Notes: a model not told the origin generated them from the letters alone. A DNA stretch of 64,000 nt from Dysidea avara (GCF_963678975.1 NC_089277.1:25246672-25310671); one strand, 5' to 3'. Shown: positions 39,701-51,130, numbered from the stretch's first letter. Numbers and translations are program-made.

Positions 39701-41928
39701 TACAGAGTTCAGCTACAAACAAATTACCCTGTAGAGAGATCGGCTACAAACAAATCAACCAGTAGAAAGATCAGCTACACACAAATCAACTTGTAGAGAG
39801 ATCAGCTACAAACAAATCACCCTGTAGAAAGATCAGCTAGAAACTAGACACAATGTAAGGAGTTCAGCTACAAGTAAATCACCCTGTAAAGAGTTCAGCT
39901 AAAACAAATCAACCTGCAGAGAGATCAGCTACAAATAAATCACTTTACAGACAGTTCAGCTACAAACAAATTACCTTGTAGAGAGATCGGCTGCAAATTA
40001 ATCAACCTGCAGAGAGATCAGCTACACACAAATCAACTTGTAGAGAGATCAGCTACAAACAAATCACCCTGTAGAGAGATCAGCTAGAAACTAGATACAA
40101 TGCAAGGAGTTCAGCTACAAGCAAAATCGCCCTTTAGTGAGTTCAGCTACAAACAAATCAACCTGCAGTGAGATCACCCACAAAAACGCACTTGTACAGA
40201 GTTCAGTTACAAACAAATCACCCTGTAGAGAGATCAGGTAGAAGAATTCACCTTGTAGAGAGTTCAGCAACAAAGAAACCACCATGTAGAGAGTTCAGCT
40301 GCAAACAAATCACCCAGTAGAAAGATCAGCTAGAAGAAGTTACCTTGTAGAGAGTTCAGTTACAAAGAAACCATCATATTGAGAGTTCAGCTACAAAGAA
40401 ATTACCCCGTAGAGAGTTCAGCTAGAAGAAGTCACCTTGTAAAGAGTTCAGCTACAAAGAAACCATCATGTACAGAGTTCAGCTACAAAGAAACCACCTG
40501 TACAGAATTCAACTACAAACAAATTACCCTGTATAGAGATCAGCTAGAACAAGTTACCTTGTAGATAGTTCAGCTTCAACAATTCACCCTGTAGAAAGAT
40601 CAGCTAGAAGAAGTCACCTTGTAGAGTGTTCAGTTACAAAGAAACCATCATGTAGAGAGTTCAGCTGTAAACAAATCACTCTGTAGAGAGTTCAGCTACA
40701 AAGAAACCGCCATGTAGAGAGTTCAGCCTCATACAAACCACCTTGTAGAGAATTCAACTACAACAAATCACCCTGTAGAGAAGAAGTTACCTTGTAGAGA
40801 GTTCAGCTACAAAGAAACCACCTAGTAGAGAGTTTAGCTGCAAACAAATCACCTGTAGAGAGTTCAGCTAGAAACAAATCACCCCGTAGAGAGATCAGCT
40901 GGACGAAGTCACCTTGTAGAGAGTTCAGCTACAAAGAAACCATCATGTAGAGAGTTCAGCTGCAAACAAATCACCCTACAGAGAGTTCAGCTACAAAAAA
41001 TCACCCTGTAGAGAGTTCAGCTAGATGAAGTCACCTTATAGAGAGTTCAGCTACAAAGAAACCATCATGTAGAGAGTTCAGCTGCAAACAAATCACCCTA
41101 CAGAGAGTTCAGCTACAAAAAATCACCCTGTAGAGAGTTCAGCTAGATGAAGTCACCTTATAGAGAGTTCAGCTACAAAGAAACCATCATGTAGAGAGTT
41201 CGGCTACAAAGACACCACCATGTAGAGAGTTTAGCTGCAAACAAATCACCTGTAGAGAGTTCAGCTAGAAACAAAATACCCTGTAGAGAGACCAGCTAGA
41301 AGAGGTTACCTTGTAGAGAGTTCAGCTACAAAGAAACCATCCTGTATATAGTTCAGCTACATTTCAAGTCACCTAGTAGAGAGATCAGCTGCAAAAAAAT
41401 ACCCTGTGGGGAATAATGGGCATGTAATAAATATATGTATATAATTTGTATAATTACTAATAAAATCAAAAATAATTGAAGTACTAAAATTCTTCTTTAA
41501 GTTCTTTTCTTCTTCCTGTAGTAAAGAAAAAAACACATGGGTTAAAAAGCCCCAAAGCCAGCCATAGGCCGGCTTTGCAGTATACAAATACAAAAAGAAG
41601 TGATATCTAATCAAAACAGCCAAGCTGTAAAAAAAAGGTGCGGCCCCCAAAAAGGCCATGGTGAAAAAAGATGTGAAATCCAAGGTGGCAGCCAAGAAAT
41701 GGCTGTGATGGTAGGTTAATGGTTACATTTTAATAACGGCAATTCAGGTGAATTTTGTGTCGCTTGGTCTTGGCACCAAATTCACCTGAATTGTTGTTAT
41801 TAAAATGTAACCATTAACCTACCATCACAGCCATTTCTTGGCCGCCACCTTGGATTTCACATCTTTTTTCACCATGGCCTTTTTGGGGGCCGCACCTTTT
41901 TTTTACAGCTTGGCTGTTTTTGATTAGA
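36738..41928 (+). mobile_element. satellite element E4 (plus orientation, inside the Harbinger MITE)
   Basis: Starts TCAAGACACACGATAGTGTG after an A and ends GATTAGA before a T. Conserved block 36738-37565, satellite about 37600-41400, tail 41410-41604, palindrome 41605-41929. Length 5191 bp. Its satellite is rich in CAAACAAATC and GAAACTAGACACAATGTAAG variants that are scarce in E2. Confidence 0.9.
37600..41400 (+). repeat. satellite array of E4
   Basis: About 120 monomers of ~30 bp. Several higher-order blocks recur, for example around 40920-41180, where a ~120-bp run is repeated nearly exactly. Confidence 0.94.
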
Positions 41929-41929
41929 T
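41605..41929. repeat. terminal palindrome of E4
   Basis: Same family as 7864-8189, ending TTTTTGATTAGAT. Its arms are closest to those of E6. Confidence 0.85.
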
Positions 41930-42838
41930 AATATTAACACACTGATGTACAGACCTTGTCCAAATTGTCTTTTTTCTTACTACAAACATTTCCTTCACTA
42001 CTTTTCGTGATCGCCAACTGTTTTTCGACAGTCAACTGAAAGCCTGCTTTGATGAAGTCGATAGAGCACGATTGCAACTGGCACTGCAGCAATTTGCTAA
42101 GGAAAAAAACAGTTCTCCTGGTGATATATAGCGCATTGTAGCGTTCATCAACAAAAATTATAACAGTTTGGTATCACGTGTTCTTCTGAGCATGCGCAGA
42201 GTAAATAATGGCTTACCATGCGGTAGCTTAAGAAGGATGCGGGCGGTGGATGAGAAACTAATAATCACCAAATAGGGGCCTAAGTAGTGAACTGCACAAA
42301 TCAAGCTTGTAGCCCTAGCTTTCATTTGCATTAGTTATATAGTAAGACAGAGTCAGTCAGCAGAAAATTCCACTTGTATATAAATTATGACTTACAACAT
42401 TAGTCACAATTACAACCACCAGGAGTAGCATCTCTCATGGCCTAGTTTATCGTCATTAATTTGTTGGAGCAATTCTCTGTTTGGCTTGCTTGGACATGTT
42501 TCCATATTTTTCAGTTTGCTGCCTGGTACTCCTTTGTGGGAGTGCTTCATTTTCCCACTCCCTGCAGTGTGCTCAATAGATGCAGGGCTTTCTGGTTAAA
42601 GTCACTGTTAGGGGTTGATTGTGTGTTGGCTGGCAGTTCATGCAGTGTTTTGTAGGCTCTGTAGGTTAGTTCTTAATTTTCTTTTTTTGCACACAAAACT
42701 AGTTAAGGCCACTTCAACTAAATTACTTGTTTCTTGGACCCGACCGACACATAAAATTTGTAAATGAAATGTTTTTGTTTATTTTTAAAGATCACGTGTT
42801 CGATCGCGTGAGTTTACGGCATCAATAATATTGTTGGC

Positions 42839-42860
42839 CATCCGGCGGATCTAGATGGGT

Positions 42861-42900
<40 letters not shown>

Positions 42901-42951
42901 AACTCAATCATGAGTATATTCGTACATATGTAGTTAGCTACTTATTTACAA

Positions 42952-42994
<43 letters not shown>

Positions 42995-43620
42995 ACTTTA
43001 CAGAACTGTACAGATCAATAAACAAAATTAAACAAAATTTAAGAGCTTATAACAATTAAATTACAGAATTGAAGGTCTACCAGTGTCTTGCACTGGTAGC
43101 CATATAATTGTTAAATAAATCAAGAGATGGAGCTTGGGTTTCTGGGGTTTCGACAGAAACCCCTTTTAAATTTTGCTCAGTGGCTGTCTAAATACATAAA
43201 CATTGTTGTACTGACAATTTGTCATAGCAAACAACTATATATACCACTGTATTTCAGTAGAATGCATGCAGTTGCACTTTACTAACACCATTTATAGCTA
43301 TTATATCCTCTCAGCAACACTTCACTTTTCATCTCCCACTGCATTAAAAACGATCGAGATACTCTAATAGAGCAGTCATGTAACTACTCTAATAGAGCAA
43401 TCAAAGCTACAGCTTGTAGTCACTATATGTGCCCTATAGTTAGCTACAGTATTTACAATGTAAAGCATTGGATTTATTGTAATTGGTAACTAAAAATCGC
43501 CTAAAATCCGATCTCAGAGCTTCTAAAATTTCCAAATTTTCCAGAGAAATGTCACCAGATGCCTTATTCAGCTGTACTAGCTTTCAGAAACCCCCTTTAA
43601 AAATCCTAGATCCGCCACTG
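42839..43620. mobile_element. hAT-like element, GGCGGATCTAG family (unit 2, interrupted)
   Basis: Counterpart of 24008-24502, with the ATACTCTAATAGAGCAGTC pair at about 43352-43400. It is split by the LINE-tail insertion 42862-43134. Confidence 0.65.
42862..43134 (-). mobile_element. 273-bp LINE tail insertion (unit 2 only)
   Basis: Flanked by TGGGTT (42856-42861 and 43135-43140). Unit 1 has the empty site at about 24026-24032. On the minus strand the start resembles the end of a LINE ORF, followed by a 3' UTR and a long (AAT)n tail. An adjoining (TA)n tract lies at 42862-42898. Confidence 0.8.
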
Positions 43621-43626
43621 ATATCT

Positions 43627-44231
43627 ACTTGGTTAATACAAAAAGAGTTGTAAAAGCAGACTTTGGATGGACGTACTATCAATTATCGCGCACTATGGTT
43701 TTCGATCAGCTGCCACTCACTTCATAGAAATCCAACAGCTTAGGTTATTATACCACAACGTAGCCTACACTAAGCAGCAATTATCCTCCAATAATCAGGT
43801 ATGCAGGATTAATAGCGTGAGAGCTGCAGCTAATAGTATGCAAGGTCCGATAAATTCCAGGTTCGAACAAAACTTTTTAAAAAATATATATAATTATTTT
43901 AAATATTTTTTTTTATACCGGCCCTAATGGCACTCACATCCTCCCCGATCTCTAGCTAGAAGTTAAACCTAATTTAATTTATAAATGACAAAAAGCAGAA
44001 AAAAGTAAAAGCAGCTAAACCTACAGAGCCTACACAGACCTACAAAAACACCGCATGGACCGCCAGCATACACACAGCAAAACCCCCGGACAGGGGCCTT
44101 AAGAAGAAAGCCCTGCAGACTACTGATCAAACTGCAGGGAGTGGGAACATGAAACAGAGTTCAACAAAACCATTCATTTACTAACATTGCGTTTTACTAC
44201 CAGAAAACAATGCCCAATTTTTTTTTCCATA
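43627..44231. repeat. left arm of a large inverted repeat
   Basis: About 43688-43884 and 44165-44225 are the inverse of 50875-51115, together surrounding E5 and a foldback element. The left arm has ~280 extra bases (43885-44165) bounded by GAACAAAAC and CAACAAAACC; part of these recurs in flank B (23690-23870). The open frame at 43667-43927 is not preserved in the other arm. Confidence 0.6.
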
Positions 44232-45065
44232 TCAAGACGCACAGTAGTGTGTCGTGCGGCCCAAGAAGCCGGCGTGCCACCCGTGAGTATGTTAACAGGA
44301 AGAAAGAAAACGCAATTTTCACACCTATGTAGCTCTGTGATCCCTTATCCGATTGGAACCACATTTGCTACAGACGTGCCGGCCAGCTAGGGGAGTCTAC
44401 ACACCAAATTTGAAGAAAATCGCTCCAGCCATTGCCGAGATACGAGCGAACAAAATTTCGTTTTAATTTCTCGTTGTTTTCTTCTTCTTCTACTTCTTCA
44501 TTTCGCACACTTCGCAAAATCCGCCATAAAACACGAATGCGTGTTCGGATCGGGCTGAAATTTGGCACACTTAAAGGGCTCATTAAAGCGGATCTCTGTA
44601 CCAACTTTGGTAGGAATGCGATGAACATTCACGGAGTTATGACCGATCATTTGCGTAAAATAAGGTCGAAGGTCTGTCACGCCTACAGGGTAAACTCCTT
44701 TGAAGAATCAGTTGAAAATTGATATGTAGATGGAGCAACCATCGTAGGAGTGCCTTTTTGTGGTTTGAAAGGAATCGGGATAAAGACCATGGAGATATGA
44801 CACAAAATCCGATCTGTGTCAAAATTACGCGATCGATTTTTATGAATAAAAAAACTATTAGTTTTCGTGTCTACCAGGCAAACCGCTTAGAGCAACGAGC
44901 TGAAAATCAGTGTGTAGCTGGAATAATTATCATAGAAAGTCCTTGCAGTAGTACAGAAGAATCGGATTACAAACCACTGAGTTATGATTCGAAAGACAAC
45001 TACGTGTAACAAATGCGAGATCGAGATACTCTAATAGAACAGTCACCCTAATAAAGCATTCAGCT
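44232..45065 (+). other. conserved ~830-bp block of the E family (E5 copy as example)
   Basis: Present in all six elements next to the hairpin end. Two diverged ~170-bp modules lie in tandem. Each has CACGCCTAC or GTCTACCAGG, then GTAAAC or CAAACCGCTT, then GAGCTGAAAAT, a TGGAG or TGGAA stretch, and a closing GAGATATGAC or GAGTTATGAT. Open frames with LKFGT, GVMTD and CHAYRVN recur in E2, E4 and E5 but carry no known domain. The block ends at the ATACTCTAATAGAGCAGTC-type motif just before the satellite. Confidence 0.6.
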
Positions 45066-45109
45066 GCATGTATAATTTACTCAATTATATTACATTGCAA
45101 GTTATTCTG

Positions 45110-48100
45110 TAGGGAATTCAGCTACAAACAAGTCACCCTGTAGTCAGATCAGCTAGAAGAAGGTACCTTATAGAGGGTTCAGCTACAAAGAAGCCATCAT
45201 GTAGAGAGTTCAGCTCAAATAAATCACCCTGTAGAGAATTCAGCTACAAACAAATTACCCTGTAGAGAGATCAGCTAGAAGAAGTTACCTTGTAGAGAGT
45301 TCAGTTACAAAGAAACAATCATGCAAAGAGTTTAGCTGCAAACAAATCACTGAGTAGAAAGTTCCGCTATGAACAGATCACACTGTAGAGAATTCAGTTA
45401 AAAACAAGTCATCTTGTAGAGAGATCAGCTAGAAGAAGTTACCTTGTAGGGGGTTCAGCTACGAACAGATCACCGTGTAGAGAGTTCAGCTACAAACAAA
45501 TCACCCTGTAGAGAGTTCAGCTACAAACAAATCACACTGTAGAGAGTTCAGTTAGAAAAAAGTCATCTTGTAGAGAGATCAGCTAGAAGAAGTCACATTG
45601 TAGAGAGTTAAGCTACAAAGAAACTACCATGTAGAGAGTTCAACTGCAAACAAATCACCGTGTAGAGAACTCAGCTACAAACAAATATTCCCTGTAGAAA
45701 GATCAGCTAGAAGAGTTACCTTGTAGGGTGTTCAGCTACGAACAGATCACCTTGTAGAGAGTTCAGCTACAAACAAATAACCATGTAGAGAGTTCAGCTG
45801 CAAAAAAATCAATCACTCTGTAGAGAGTTCAGCTAGAAGAAGTCACCTTGTAGAGAGTTCAGCTGCAAATAAATCACCTTGTAGAGAATTCAGCTACAAA
45901 CAAATATTCCCTGTAGAAAGATCAGCTAGAAGAGTTACCTTGTAGGGTGTTCAGCTACGAACAGATCACCTTGTAGAGAGTTCAGCTACAAACAAATCAC
46001 CATGTAGAGAGTTTAGCTGCAAAAAAATCAATCACTCTGTAGAGAGTTCAGCTAGAAGAAGTCACCTTGTAGAGAGTTCAGCTGCAAATAAATCACCTTG
46101 TAGAGAATTCAACTACAAACAAATCACCCTGGAGAAAGATCAGCTAGAAGAAGTTACCTTGTAGAGAGTTCAGCTACAAAGAAACCACCATGTAGAGAGT
46201 TCAGCTGCAAACAAATCATCTGTAGAGAGTTCAGCTAGAAACAAGTCACCCTGTAGAGAGATCAGCTAGAAACAAGTCACCCTGTAGAGAGTTCAGCTAG
46301 AAGAAGTCACATCGGAGAGAGCTCAGATACAAAGAAACTACCATGTAGAGAGTTCAGCTGCAAACAAACACCCTGTAGAGAACTCAGCTACACACAAATA
46401 TTCCCTGTAGAGAGATCAGCTAGAAGAAGTTACCTTGTAGGGAGTTCAGCTACGAACAGATCACCCTGTAGAGAGTTCAGCTACAAACAAATCACCCTGT
46501 AGAGAGTTCAGTTACAAAGAAACCACCATGTAGAGTTCAGCTGCAAAAAAAATCAATCACTCTGTAGAGAGTTCAGCTAGAAGAAGTCACCTTGTAGAGA
46601 GTTCAGCTGCAAATAAATCACCTTGTAGAGAATTCAGCTACAAACAAATCACCCTGTAGAAAGATCAGCTAGAAGAAGTTACCTTGTAGAGAGTTCAGCT
46701 ACAAAGAAACCACCATGTAGAGAGTTCAGCTGCAAACAAATCACCTGTATAGAGTTCAGCTAGAAACAAGTCACCCTGTAGAGAGATCAGCTAGAAACAA
46801 GTCACCCTGAGTTCAGCTAGAAACAAGTCACCCTGTAGAGAGATCAGCTAGAAACAAGTCACCCAGTAGAGAGTTCAGCTAGAAGAAGTCACATTGTAGA
46901 GAGTTCAGCTACAAAGAAACTACCACGTAGAGAGTTCAGCTGCAAAGAAACACCCTGTAGAGAACTCAGCTACAAACAAATCGCCCTGTAGAAAGATCAG
47001 CTAGAAGAAGTTACCTTGTAGGGAGTTCAACTACAAACAAATCACCCTGTAGAGAGTTCAGCTGCAAACAAATCACCTGTAGAGAGTTCAGCTAGAAACA
47101 AGTCACCCTGTAGAGAGATCAGCTAGAAACAAGTCACCTTGTAGAGAGTTCAGCTAGAAGAAGTCACATTGTAGAGAGTTCAGCTACAAGCAAATCACCT
47201 GTAGAGAGTTTAGCTACAAACAAATCACCCTGTAGAGAGATCAGCTAGAAGAAGTCACCTTGTAGAGAGTTCAGCTATAAAGAAACCACCATGTAGAGAG
47301 TTCAGCTAGAAACAAGTCACCCTGTAGAGAGATCAGCTAGAAACAAGTCACCCTGTAGAGAGTTCAGCTAGAAGAAGTCACATTGTAGAGAGTTCAGCTA
47401 CAAAGAAACTACCATGTAGAGAGTTCAGCTGCAAACAAATCACCCTGAAGAGAACTCAGCTACAAACAAATTGCCCTGTAAAAAGATCAGCTAGAAGAAG
47501 TTACCTTGTAGGGAGTTCAGCTACGAACAGACTAGTCTCGCGTGCCAGACGGTTTGTGTGGGGGCGGCAAATAAACCGTCTGGTCACTGTTGCACACATT
47601 CCGGGACCACTGCCGGAATGTTGGCAGAGCCAATCAGATCGCTTCGCGCACTCTGTGACGAAACAACCACTAATAATTCAAATTCTTAGTGTAATAAAGA
47701 ACTGAATCTCGGCTACAGATCACTTTTTCGAAAGTTTAACAACGCCATGGGCTTAGGATCTTTGTTTCCCTAGTACAGGGCTCTTAAAAGTGTTCGTATA
47801 AGAACGATCGTGGTTCGCTACGGATTTGTGAAACGACAGAATTGTCGAGGAAGACGTTCAGCAATGTTTCGAATACGTCACCAGGACATTACCAGTACAA
47901 TTATTGTCTTAGTCTGCTCAAAGAGGTGATTGGAACGATTATTGCATCATCCTTGGCGTAAAACAATGCCGTGATGTAATCTAATTGTATTCCAGTGAGT
48001 TCACGGAAAGTGTGCAACAGTGACCAGACGGTTTATTTTCCGCCCCCCACACAAACCGTCTGGCACGCGAGACTACGAACAGACCACCCTGTAGAGAGTT

Positions 48101-48590
48101 CAGCTACAAACAAATCACCCTGTAGAGAGTTCAGTTACAAAGAAACCACCATGTAGAGAGTTCAGCTGCAAACAAATCATCCTGTAGAGAGTTCAGCTAC
48201 GAAAAGATCACCTTGTAGAGAGTTCAGCTAGAAGAAGTCGCCTTTTTGAAAGTTCAGCTACAAAGCAACCACCATGTAGAGAGTTCAGCTGCAAACAAAT
48301 CACCCTGTAGAGAATTCAGCTACAAACAAATCGCCCTGTAGAGAGACCAGTTAGAAACAAGTCACCCTGTAGACAGATCAGCTAGAAGATTTTACCTTGT
48401 AGAGAGTTCAGCTGACAAATCACCCTGTAGAGAATTCAACTACAAACAGATAACCCTGCAGAGAGTTCAGCTAGAGTCAAGTCACCCTGTAGAGAGAATC
48501 CTGTAAAGAGTTCATCCACGTACAAGCAAATCACCCTGTAGAGAGTTCAGCTACATTTCAAGTCACCCAGTAGAGAGATCAGCTGCAAAT
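45110..48590 (+). repeat. satellite array of E5 (interrupted)
   Basis: 30-31-bp monomers on both sides of the insertion 47533-48075. A higher-order block of about 240 bp repeats at 45650-45890 and 45890-46130. Confidence 0.94.
47533..48075. mobile_element. Mutator-like foldback element, 543 bp
   Basis: Inverted ends of ~70 bp start TAGTCTCGCGTGCCAGACGG and are flanked by the exact 9-bp duplication CGAACAGAC (47524-47532 and 48076-48084). Each end also holds an inner hairpin, CCAGACGGTTT paired with AAACCGTCTGG. No ORF of note. A 9-bp duplication suggests the Mutator superfamily. Confidence 0.88.
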
Positions 48591-48784
48591 TATCTTGTGG
48601 GGATTAATTGACATGTAATAAATATATGCTATAATTTGTACATTTACTGATAAAATCAGAATGAGTTAAAGTATTTATAAAATCTGCTTCATCTTTTTCC
48701 TGTGGTAAAGAAAAAAATAGGTTAAAAAGTCCCGAAGCTGGCCATAGGCCAGCTTTTGGGTATACAAATACAAAAAGAAGTGAA

Positions 48785-49114
48785 ATCTAATCAAAAACAG
48801 CCAAGCTGTAAAAAAAGGAGTGCGGCCCTTGAAAAGGCTATGGTGAAAAAAGATGTGAAATCCAAGGTGGCGGCCAAGAAATGGCTGTGATGGTAGGTTA
48901 ATGGTAAAATTTTAATAACAACAATTCAGGTGAATTTTGTGCCAATTGACCAAGCGGCACCAAATTCACCTGAATTGTTGTTATTAAAATTTTTACCATT
49001 AACCTACCATCACAGCCATTTCTTGGCCGCCACCTTGGATTTCACATCTTTTTTCACCATAGCCTTTTCAAGGGCCACACTCCTTTTTTACAGCTTGGCT
49101 GTTTTTGATTAGAT
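48785..49114. repeat. terminal palindrome of E5
   Basis: Same family as 7864-8189. Centre around AATTGACCAAGCGGC near 48944. Confidence 0.85.
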
Positions 49115-49403
49115 AATATATATACCTGTGTTCATTAGCTACCAATGACCAGAAAATGGTTTCGATATCTTTAGCATAGAGCTCGATTGAGTACGGGCCT
49201 TACGATATTTGGCGATATATTTTCGAACGCCATTTATTTTTATTTAGCCATGCCCACCAGTAGATTTTATGCTTCTGCAATAAATGCACCAGTGCTAAAG
49301 TACATGAACCAGTAAATAAGCACCTTGCATGTATAGAACTGTACTGTGAACTTGATATCAAGGATATTTTCGTTGTTGCAATGCATGTTAAGCTGTATGC
49401 ATG

Positions 49404-50280
49404 CAGATGACACTTTAGTACATACACAACTGAAGACATAGCAATGTTACAAAGAGACTTGGACATCTTATCTGAAAGGGCAAAGAAATGGCTAATGAGT
49501 TTTAATCCTTCCAAATGTATACATTTAACTATCACCCGTAAGACACATCCGCTACCATCAAGATATTCAATCTGTGACTCAGTTATTAAACAAAGCAACA
49601 GTGCAAAATACCTTGGTGTTACTATTACAAACAATCTCTCATGGTCTTAACACATTAACAAGATGACCAACAAAGCCAATTCAACTAGAGCCTTCTTGCA
49701 AAGAAACTTAATTAAATCAGTGCTAACCGTCTGTCAAGTCAGCTTGCTACACTACTTACATCCGCCCTACACTTGAGTATGCTTCAACTGTCTGGTCTCC
49801 ACATCTATAGTTGGAGATATAAATAGAATTGAAATGGTCCAACGTTGCTCAGCGAGGTTTGTGCATAACATGTACAACTTCAACCGAACAGCTAGTGTAA
49901 CATTAATGCTAAACCATCTGAACTGGCCAACTTTAGAGCTCAGAAGAAATCAAACCAAGTTACATAATTATGTTTTATAAAATTATCAATAATTTTATAT
50001 CAGTACCACAAAACCATCTTATCCAATCATCTACAACCACACGCGGTCACAGTGTGAGATTCATACACCTGGCAGCAAGAACTAACACGTACCTACACTC
50101 CTTTTTTCCCTCCACCGTCCGACTTTGGAACACCCTCCCAGAACATATTGTTACATCACCAGATTTGGACAAACTCAAAGCACTTTTAGAAAATTACTTA
50201 TTTAACTAATCATTTGCATGTTTACATGTACCATATATACTCAATTCTGAGTCCTGTACATTACAAATAAATAAATTTTT
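49404..50280 (+). pseudogene. LINE reverse-transcriptase C-terminal fragment
   Basis: Starts near the ADDT motif (GCAGATGACACT at 49404). It continues as DLDILSERAKKWLMSFNPSKC and KYLGVTITNNLSWS, then a stop at 49648-49650, further frame changes, and ends with STVRLWNTLPEHIV to a stop at 50207-50209. A 3' tail of TACAAATAAATAAATTTT follows. It belongs to a different LINE lineage from the one at 16560-19190. Confidence 0.8.
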
Positions 50281-50608
50281 AGCTCATACATGAAGGAGAT
50301 GCAAAAAAGTGAAAAAATAAAGTAAGGAGAACCAACCTCCTGACCATCCCTATATGTTAGTCTAGATGGCCCACCACAAATACAACCATAAAATTTAAAG
50401 GGCATTGCTTTATTTACCTTATATGGGTGCATAAAGTAGCAAAATTTTGCATCTTTATGTGCCCATATAAGGTAGAAAAAGGAAAGCCCCTCATTTTTTA
50501 TGATGATATTTGTAGTGGGCCACCTAGACTAACATATATAGGGATGGTCAGGAGGTTGCTTCTCCTTACATCATTTTTTCACTTTTTTGCATCTTCATGT
50601 ATGAGCTA
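50281..50608. repeat. ~330-bp hairpin inside the foldback element
   Basis: Ends GCTCATACATGAAG and CTTCATGTATGAGC. The arms mirror each other with a centre near 50430-50450 (GCAAAATTTTGC). Possibly a separate MITE that landed at the LINE tail. Confidence 0.8.
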
Positions 50609-50868
50609 AAAATGCAGTGCAACAACGAAAATATCTTTGATATCAACTTCACAGTACAGTTCTATACATGCAAGGTGCTTATTTACCGGTTCCTGCACTT
50701 TAGCACTGGTGCATTTCTTGCAGAAGCATAAAATCTACTGGTGGGCATGGCTAAATAAAAATAAATGGAGTTCGAAAATACCGCCAAATATCGTAAGGCC
50801 CGTACTCCCTCTATGCTAAAGATATCAAAACAATTTTCTGGTCATTGGTAGCTAATGAACACAGGTAT

Positions 50869-51130
50869 ATTGTACATAAATTTGAAAAAAATTGGGAATT
50901 GATTTCTGGTAGTAAAACGCAATGTTCGTAAATGGATGGTTTTGTTCGAACCTGGAATTTATCGAACCTTGCATACTATTAGCTGCAGCTCTCACGCTAT
51001 TAATCCTACATACCTGATTATTGGAGGATAATTGCTGCTTAGTGTAGGCTACTTTGTGGTATAATAACCTAAGCTGTTGAATTTCCATGAAGTGAGTGGC
51101 AGCTGATCGAAAATCATAGTTGACTCTAAT
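50869..51130. repeat. right arm of the large inverted repeat
   Basis: Inverse of 43688-43884 and 44165-44225, lacking the ~280 extra bases of the left arm. Confidence 0.65.

Larger units (their letters stand above)
36647..42280. mobile_element. PIF/Harbinger-like MITE (443 bp net) split by E4
   Basis: Inverted ends read GGCCCCTATTCGGTGATTAT (left) and GGCCCCTATTTGGTGATTAT (right, reversed), continuing to GTTTCTC. Flanked by the 3-bp duplication TAA (36644-36646 and 42281-42283). Unit 1 keeps the empty site GATGTTAAGTAGTG at about 23453. The MITE is 36647-36737 plus 41929-42280. Its right part has an open frame of about 64 codons ending near 42130 (with RDRQLFFDSQLKACF) and a GCATGCGCAG NRF1-like site; I cannot name the frame. 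Confidence 0.9.
24512..43626. repeat. tandem segmental duplication, unit 2
   Basis: Head-to-tail copy of unit 1. Private insertions are at 24543-25242, 31842-32092, 36647-42280 (with a nested element at 36738-41928) and 42862-43134. Subtracting insertions and target duplications leaves about 12.24 kb, against about 12.34 kb for unit 1. The junction holds a few extra bases (GCT) not found at either outer end. Confidence 0.93.
44232..49113 (+). mobile_element. satellite element E5 (plus orientation)
   Basis: Starts TCAAGACGCACAGTAGTGTG after an A and ends GATTAGA before a T. Conserved block 44232-45065, satellite 45110-48590, tail to 48784, palindrome 48785-49114. It contains a 543-bp Mutator-like element (47533-48075); net length is about 4.33 kb. 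Confidence 0.9.
49119..50868. mobile_element. foldback element with ~260-bp inverted arms
   Basis: Arms 49119-49388 and 50611-50868 begin ATACCTGTGTTCATTAGC on each outer side. The interior holds a degenerate reverse-transcriptase fragment (49404-50209) and a second hairpin (50281-50608). AT-rich flanks prevent a sure target-duplication call. Confidence 0.75.

Noticed and set aside
40379-40564. Open frame in the E4 satellite, and a similar one at 11777-11965
   Set aside because: A ~30-bp period gives repeating peptide text by chance; indels between monomers break the frame.
43667-43927. Open frame of 86 codons after the duplicated segment
   Set aside because: The mirrored copy at 50875-51115 does not keep the frame, and it runs into low-complexity AT sequence.
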